Below are positions 6,729-10,138 of a DNA stretch of 10,138 bases, one piece after another. Under the pieces are notes generated by a model that was given only the letters and a program-made list of their open reading frames with translations, was not told the origin of the DNA and did not search any database. The stretch lies in the NCBI GenBank assembly GCA_029007475.1, contig JAQXHW010000144.1, forward strand, positions 1 to 10,138. The letters run 5' to 3'. Both the position numbers and the translations under genes were made by a program. Numbering within the stretch: position 1 is the first letter of the stretch; every line of letters starts with the position of its first letter. The DNA is from Oscillospiraceae bacterium. Its GTDB lineage: Bacteria > Bacillota > Clostridia > Oscillospirales > Acutalibacteraceae.

Positions 6729-7268
6729 TCAAATTCTTGATAAAGCAGGACGAAGCCTTTTTGTGAGTTTGCAGAAGGGTATATTTACCAGAAGGTCCTT
6801 TGCGGTATTAATCAGTAAGCAGGTTACAACAAAATCAAAAAGATTGATTGCGGTTTTAAGGTAGTAGGTGTAGATTAAGTAAAGATATCCGGAGCCGAAA
6901 ATTTCGATTATGAACAAGCCCGGCAGAGAAGCTAAATAGAGGCTTCCCGTGCTGTTACAGTTGGGTTTACTGCTTAGGAGACTTGTAATATAGGAAGCCG
7001 GAATGAAGCTGAGAATGTAGCCTGCGGTAGGCTCGGTAAAGAAGCCGAAGCTTGCCGAGGAAGCAAAGACCGGCAATCCCAAGATTCCCATTGTGATATA
7101 GGCGGTTGAGGTTACAGCGCTTGATTTGGGGCTGAGAAGCATTCCGCACACAAGACAGATTTGCCCCTGAAAGGTAAGCGGCATAAAGGGCATAGGGATT
7201 CTGATATACGCGCTTACGGTAAAGAGTGCCACGAAAAGAGAGCATGCGCATATTCTTTTCGGATTCAT
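6729..7268 (-). CDS. bioY: BioY, substrate-binding (S) component of the ECF biotin transporter
   Basis: 179 residues, normal for BioY. It is an integral membrane protein that binds biotin and works with the shared EcfA/A'/T energising module (not in this window), or possibly alone at low efficiency. The family signature is clear: GILGLPVFASSASFGFF (from ~63), then EPTAGYILSF, and a C-terminal KDLLVNIP-type helix ending in a basic KRLRPAL tail. About six hydrophobic segments span the protein. ATG 7268-7266 is preceded by AAGGGGAG (7281-7274) at five bases. No biotin synthesis gene is next to it, consistent with an organism that scavenges biotin, though that cannot be judged from one window. 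It is divergent from mntP with separate promoters. Its promoter overlaps a palindrome that does not look like the usual BirA site. Confidence 0.92.
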   Translation of the reverse strand: MNPKRICACSLFVALFTVSAYIRIPMPFMPLTFQGQICLVCGMLLSPKSSAVTSTAYITMGILGLPVFASSASFGFFTEPTAGYILSFIPASYITSLLSSKPNCNSTGSLYLASLPGLFIIEIFGSGYLYLIYTYYLKTAINLFDFVVTCLLINTAKDLLVNIPFCKLTKRLRPALSRI

Positions 7269-7287
7269 TAAAGCTCCCCTTTCTAAG

Positions 7288-7310
7288 TGGTATCTGTACT
7301 AATGATACCA
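7288..7310 (-). promoter_or_regulatory. Palindromic operator candidate over the bioY promoter
   Basis: TGGTATC-N9-GATACCA: 7-bp perfect arms, with two further inner pairs, so 9 of 11 positions are symmetric about 7299. It covers the predicted -10 (7307-7302) and the transcription start of bioY, the place for a repressor. The Firmicute BirA box (TTGTTAAC-type arms ~15 apart) is not seen. The regulator is not identifiable here. Confidence 0.6.
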
Positions 7311-7330
7311 TAATAGACGACAATTTACAA
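7302..7330 (-). promoter_or_regulatory. Predicted sigma-A promoter of bioY
   Basis: On the minus strand TTGTAA (7330-7325, four of six matches) and TATCAT (7307-7302, five of six) are 17 bases apart. The transcript would begin near 7295 and have a leader of about 27 bases. Confidence 0.72.
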
Positions 7331-7340
7331 GACTATTTCA

Positions 7341-7370
7341 TTGACATATTGTTCATAAGAATATTATAAT
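7341..7370 (+). promoter_or_regulatory. Consensus sigma-A promoter of mntP and the nucleotidase gene
   Basis: TTGACA (7341-7346) and TATAAT (7365-7370) are both perfect consensus hexamers with an 18-base spacer. Transcription should start near 7377, leaving a leader of ~23 bases, too short for a riboswitch. The -35 lies 10 bases from the -35 of the divergent bioY promoter. Confidence 0.88.
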
Positions 7371-7399
7371 ACATTCAGACGAAAAAAACAGGAGGACGT

Positions 7400-7981
7400 A
7401 TGGATATTTCAGCAGGTTTTCTTTTGACAAGCGCAGGACTGGGAGTAGGACTTGCCATGGACGCTTTCTCGGTTTCCCTGGCAAACGGACTTTCGGAGCC
7501 TTCTATGCGCTGGCGAAAAATGGGAGCGGTAGCAGGAGTTTTTGCGTTTTTTCAGGCCTTAATGCCTGTTTTAGGCTGGCTCTGCGTACACACTATCTTA
7601 CAGTATTTCGGTATTTTCGAGAAGTTTATTCCCTATATTGCCTTGGCGCTTTTAGGCTTTATAGGCGGAAAAATGATTTACGAGGGAGTTAAGGGCGGCG
7701 ACGAGACCGAGGTTAAAAGGCTCACGGTTTTGGGGCTTTTGGTACAGGGTGTGGCAACCTCTATTGACGCTCTCTCAGTAGGCTTTACTATTGCAGGCTA
7801 CAATATTTGGAACGCACTTTTGTGCGCGGGAATTATCTCCCTTATTACCTTTGTCATTTGTTTTGCGGGAATTATTATCGGTAAAAACATCGGCACAAAA
7901 ATCGGCGGAAAGGCAACCATTATCGGCGGAGTTATCCTTGTGGCTATCGGACTTGAAATATTTATCACGAGCTTTTTCTGA
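7400..7981 (+). CDS. mntP: MntP-family manganese efflux pump
   Basis: 193 residues, the usual size. MntP (formerly YebN, DUF204) exports Mn2+ across the cytoplasmic membrane. The protein is an internal duplication of three-helix units, and both copies of the signature are present: AMDAFSVSLANGL with D21 and ATSIDALSVGF with D123, matching the transmembrane aspartates known to be needed in the E. coli protein. GGKMIYEG (89-96) after the third helix is also typical. Six hydrophobic segments are visible. The ATG at 7400 has AGGAGGA at 7390-7396, close but usual. It is the first gene of a unit with the nucleotidase 23 bases downstream. It has a consensus promoter and no riboswitch, unlike many mntP genes. 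Confidence 0.94.
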   Translation: MDISAGFLLTSAGLGVGLAMDAFSVSLANGLSEPSMRWRKMGAVAGVFAFFQALMPVLGWLCVHTILQYFGIFEKFIPYIALALLGFIGGKMIYEGVKGGDETEVKRLTVLGLLVQGVATSIDALSVGFTIAGYNIWNALLCAGIISLITFVICFAGIIIGKNIGTKIGGKATIIGGVILVAIGLEIFITSFF

Positions 7982-8004
7982 ATTATCGGTAAGGAGTGGA
8001 CAGT

Positions 8005-9915
8005 ATGTTTAAGAGGATTATTTCTCTCTTGTTTGCTATTTTGATTTTGGCGGGTGTCGGGATTGTTTCTTTCTCGGCTGAGAATACCGAGGAATACTCT
8101 GTGCTTTTTACCCACGACCTGCACTCTCATTTTTTGCCCACCTTGGGAGAAAGCGGTGAGTATGAGGGCGGATATGCCCGAATTATGACGAAAATGGAGG
8201 AAGTGAGGAAGAAATATCCCCAGACCGTCACCCTTGACGGCGGCGATTTTTCTATGGGCTCCCTTTTCCAGACAGGCTTTGCTACTCACGCCTTGGAGCT
8301 TTGCCTTATGGGCAAAATGGGCTATGATGTTACAACCTTAGGCAATCACGAATTTGACTATCTCCCCGAGGGGCTGAGCGCTATGCTCACTACGGCAAAG
8401 AAAAGCGGCGGGAAAGTCCCCGAGATTGTGGAAGCAAACTATGTTGCGGATTCGGATACCGACGATTGCAAAAAGCTCAGAGAAGCCTTTGAGCTCTACG
8501 GAGTTAAGGAATATACGGTTATAGAACGAGAGGGACTTTACTACGCGGTTTTCGGAATATTCGGCGAGGCCTCCCATCTGGTTGCCCCAAATTCGGGAAT
8601 GACGCTTTTAGACAATATTGAGATTGCTCAAAAAACCGTTGACGCGGCGGTAAAGGAATGTAAGGAAAAATACGGCAAGGAGCCTTTGGTTGTGTGCCTT
8701 TCTCACTCAGGAACAGAGAACGGCGCAGGTGAGGATGTGGAGCTTGCAAAAGGTGTTAAGGGCATCGACCTCATTGTTTCTGGTCATAGCCACTCCACAA
8801 CCGAGGAGCCTATTAAGGTAAACGATACCTACGTTGTCTCCTGCGGAAATTACGGCAGGAACTTAGGCTCTGTACGGCTTAAGATGAGCGGCGACAAGGC
8901 GGAGATTACTTCCTTTGAGCTGATTGATATTAACGAATCCGTTGAGGAAAACGGCGAAATCGCAAAGGTGATTGAGGAGTATAAGGACAGCATAAATAAA
9001 ACCTACCTTGCTCCTTATGGATTGACTTTTGATACGGTGCTTCTCGAAAATGAATATGAATTTGAGAGCGTTGAGGATATCTACGCAACCCAACATGAAT
9101 CCCCCTTAGGCAATCTTCTCTCCGATGCCTATAAATGGGCGGCAGAAAAGGAGACGGGACTGCCTGTGGACTTGGCGGTAACCGCCTCGGGAGTTATCCG
9201 AGAAAGCATACCAAAGGGAGAGGTTACGGTTTCAAATATCTTTGACACCGCTTCCCTGGGAGTTGGTACAGAGGGCGAGATTGTTATGGTCTATGTTACC
9301 GGAAAAGACCTTAGAACAATTTTAGAGGTGGATGCCACAGCCAGCCTTTTTATGTCTGCGGCACAGCTCTTTACTTCGGGAGTGAGATATTCTTTCAATG
9401 TGTGCCGAATGCTCTTTAACCGAGTTGACAGCGCAGAGCTTGTGAGCTGCGACGGCAAAACCGCCGAAATTGAGGATGAAAAACTCTACCGAATTGTTAC
9501 GGGAATGTATATCGGTCAGATGTTAGGGCAGATTGAGGATAAAGCTTTTGGACTTATAAGCGTTACTCCCCGAGACGAAAACGGAAATCCCATTGAGGCT
9601 GAGGATTTAGTAAACTATGTTGTAAAGGATAAGAACGGCAATCCCCTAAAGGAATGGTATGCCATTAGCGCCTATATGCAGAGCATGGGCGGAAGAATGA
9701 GCGAAAAGTATTCTGCCGCCGACGGCAGAAAGAATGTGTACTTTAGCTTAAGCCCCATAGATTTACTAAAGAACGCCAACATTTTCACCTTTATTGCCTT
9801 GGGAGTCATACTCCTGCTTTTGAGTCTTATTGCCCTGGCGGTAGTGCTTATTGTAAGGAAGGCAAAGAAAGCAAAGCGGCTGAAAAAGACTTTGAAGGCT
9901 CCCGAGATTAATTAA
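8005..9915 (+). CDS. Secreted, C-terminally membrane-anchored 5'-nucleotidase / metallophosphoesterase (UshA/YfkN type)
   Basis: 636 residues. The start at ATG 8005 is set by AAGGAG (7991-7996) eight bases upstream; the GTG at 7996 is inside that site. Residues 1-~27 are a signal peptide. The metallophosphoesterase domain has its metal and catalytic residues: D38-x-H40 (THDLHSH), D81 (DGGD), G113-NHE116, H234 (LSHSG) and GHSH (260-263). The C-terminal 5'-nucleotidase substrate domain follows (ESPLGNLLSDAY, ASGVIRESI, SNIFDTASLG, SGVRYSFN). A transmembrane helix at ~592-618 and a Lys/Arg-rich tail end the protein, so the enzyme should sit outside, tethered to the membrane. It probably hydrolyses extracellular nucleotides or related phosphate esters so that nucleoside and phosphate can be taken up; the exact substrate cannot be told. 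The active site holds two divalent metals, possibly Mn2+ in vivo. It is co-transcribed with mntP (23-base gap). Confidence 0.9.
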   Translation: MFKRIISLLFAILILAGVGIVSFSAENTEEYSVLFTHDLHSHFLPTLGESGEYEGGYARIMTKMEEVRKKYPQTVTLDGGDFSMGSLFQTGFATHALELCLMGKMGYDVTTLGNHEFDYLPEGLSAMLTTAKKSGGKVPEIVEANYVADSDTDDCKKLREAFELYGVKEYTVIEREGLYYAVFGIFGEASHLVAPNSGMTLLDNIEIAQKTVDAAVKECKEKYGKEPLVVCLSHSGTENGAGEDVELAKGVKGIDLIVSGHSHSTTEEPIKVNDTYVVSCGNYGRNLGSVRLKMSGDKAEITSFELIDINESVEENGEIAKVIEEYKDSINKTYLAPYGLTFDTVLLENEYEFESVEDIYATQHESPLGNLLSDAYKWAAEKETGLPVDLAVTASGVIRESIPKGEVTVSNIFDTASLGVGTEGEIVMVYVTGKDLRTILEVDATASLFMSAAQLFTSGVRYSFNVCRMLFNRVDSAELVSCDGKTAEIEDEKLYRIVTGMYIGQMLGQIEDKAFGLISVTPRDENGNPIEAEDLVNYVVKDKNGNPLKEWYAISAYMQSMGGRMSEKYSAADGRKNVYFSLSPIDLLKNANIFTFIALGVILLLLSLIALAVVLIVRKAKKAKRLKKTLKAPEIN

Positions 9916-9926
9916 ATCTAAAAACT

Positions 9927-9961
9927 TCACCCACAGCTTTGGCGGCTGTGGGTGATTTTTA
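9927..9961. terminator. Bidirectional terminator after the nucleotidase gene
   Basis: An 11-bp stem TCACCCACAGC / GCTGTGGGTGA (9927-9937 with 9945-9955) with a 7-base loop is followed by TTTTT on the plus strand. On the minus strand the stem is followed by AGTTTTTAG, so it can also stop transcripts of the dockerin gene coming from the right. Confidence 0.9.
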
Positions 9962-9979
9962 TATGAATCTATGCTTTTG

Positions 9980-10138
9980 TTAAACCATATTTGCAATATG
10001 CTTCTGAATAGCGGTTGCATCGCTGTTATATTTCTATGGTAAACCTATGAAAGCTTTGCCGCTCTCTTTTGGATGAGCGTCGCATCGCGGACATCCAGAG
10101 TGCCGTTTGTGTCAATATCGGCATTTTTGAAGTTGAAG
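9980..10138 (-). pseudogene. C-terminal end of a dockerin-containing gene, apparently frameshifted between the two repeats
   Basis: Reading leftward from the window edge, one frame gives NADIDTNGTLDVRDATLIQ followed by KRAAKLS and a TAG at 10047-10045: a complete first dockerin calcium loop (D-x-D-x-N-G with D at +12) and its helix. In another frame, after a second TAG at 10036-10034, the second half-repeat is still readable: SDATAIQKHIANMV with TAA at 9982-9980, a classic dockerin C terminus, but without its calcium loop. The two DAT codons start 65 bases apart; in the intact dockerin at 1922-2926 the distance is 108 bases. A deletion of about 43 bases, out of frame, explains this. If the upstream gene is whole, its product would end with half a dockerin. 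A sequencing or assembly error is the alternative. Confidence 0.75.

Noticed and set aside
7311..7345. BirA-type biotin operator between bioY and mntP
   Set aside because: TTGTAAAT at 7330-7323 resembles one arm, but no matching arm lies at the required distance; it is better read as the -35 element.
7371..7399. Possible manganese riboswitch in front of mntP
   Set aside because: Only about 23 bases separate the predicted transcription start from the ATG, and neither signature of the yybP-ykoY family is present.
7996..8004. GTG 7996 as the start of the nucleotidase
   Set aside because: That GTG overlaps the AAGGAG ribosome binding site; ATG 8005 has correct spacing and a typical signal peptide.
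7798..8289. 163-residue minus-strand reading frame across the mntP/nucleotidase junction
   Set aside because: It is antisense to two well-recognised genes and has no family resemblance or ribosome binding site.
9766..10020. 84-residue minus-strand reading frame through the terminator and the nucleotidase end
   Set aside because: It crosses a bidirectional terminator and the end of the nucleotidase gene; the dockerin-like peptides lie in different frames.

Overview
The window looks like chromosome from a strictly anaerobic, fermentative Bacillota of the Oscillospiraceae/Ruminococcus type. The evidence is a pyruvate:ferredoxin oxidoreductase with very biased, highly expressed codon use, dockerin modules on two loci, an ECF-type biotin importer subunit, strong AGGAGG-type ribosome binding sites and many intrinsic terminators. 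There is no sign of phage, insertion sequence, tRNA, rRNA or CRISPR. The genus is an inference.

Layout from left to right. (1) 1-1674: C-terminal 557 residues of pyruvate:ferredoxin oxidoreductase, cut by the window edge, ending in a strong terminator. (2) 1922-2926: a secreted protein with an N-terminal region I cannot assign and a complete type I-like dockerin at its C terminus, followed by a terminator whose stem is nearly identical to the previous one. (3) 3026-3619, minus strand: a two-helix membrane protein with two C-terminal zinc ribbons, with its own promoter and an mRNA 5' stem-loop. (4) 3740-3902: a promoter, then a yybP-ykoY-type manganese riboswitch with a terminator expression platform, then a ~150-base leader. 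(5) 4052-6670: a P-type cation ATPase starting at TTG. (6) 6729-7268, minus strand: bioY, convergent with the ATPase and sharing a bidirectional terminator. (7) 7288-7370: back-to-back promoters; the bioY one carries a palindromic operator candidate and the mntP one is a consensus sigma-A promoter. (8) 7400-9915: mntP followed 23 bases later by a secreted, membrane-anchored UshA-type 5'-nucleotidase, ending in a bidirectional terminator. (9) 9980-10138, minus strand: the tail of another dockerin gene, apparently broken between the two dockerin repeats.

The functional theme of the middle of the window is manganese. A P-type ATPase placed under a manganese riboswitch is best read as a Mn2+ (possibly Mn2+/Ca2+) exporter, and 3.3 kb away lies MntP, an unrelated Mn2+ exporter family. 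The two appear to be controlled differently: the ATPase by ligand-dependent transcription termination, mntP by a near-perfect promoter with only ~23 bases of leader and no room for a riboswitch. No clearly new biological system is visible. The most informative items are the riboswitch that re-assigns the ATPase, the non-BirA-like operator at bioY, the paired palindromic terminators and the broken dockerin.
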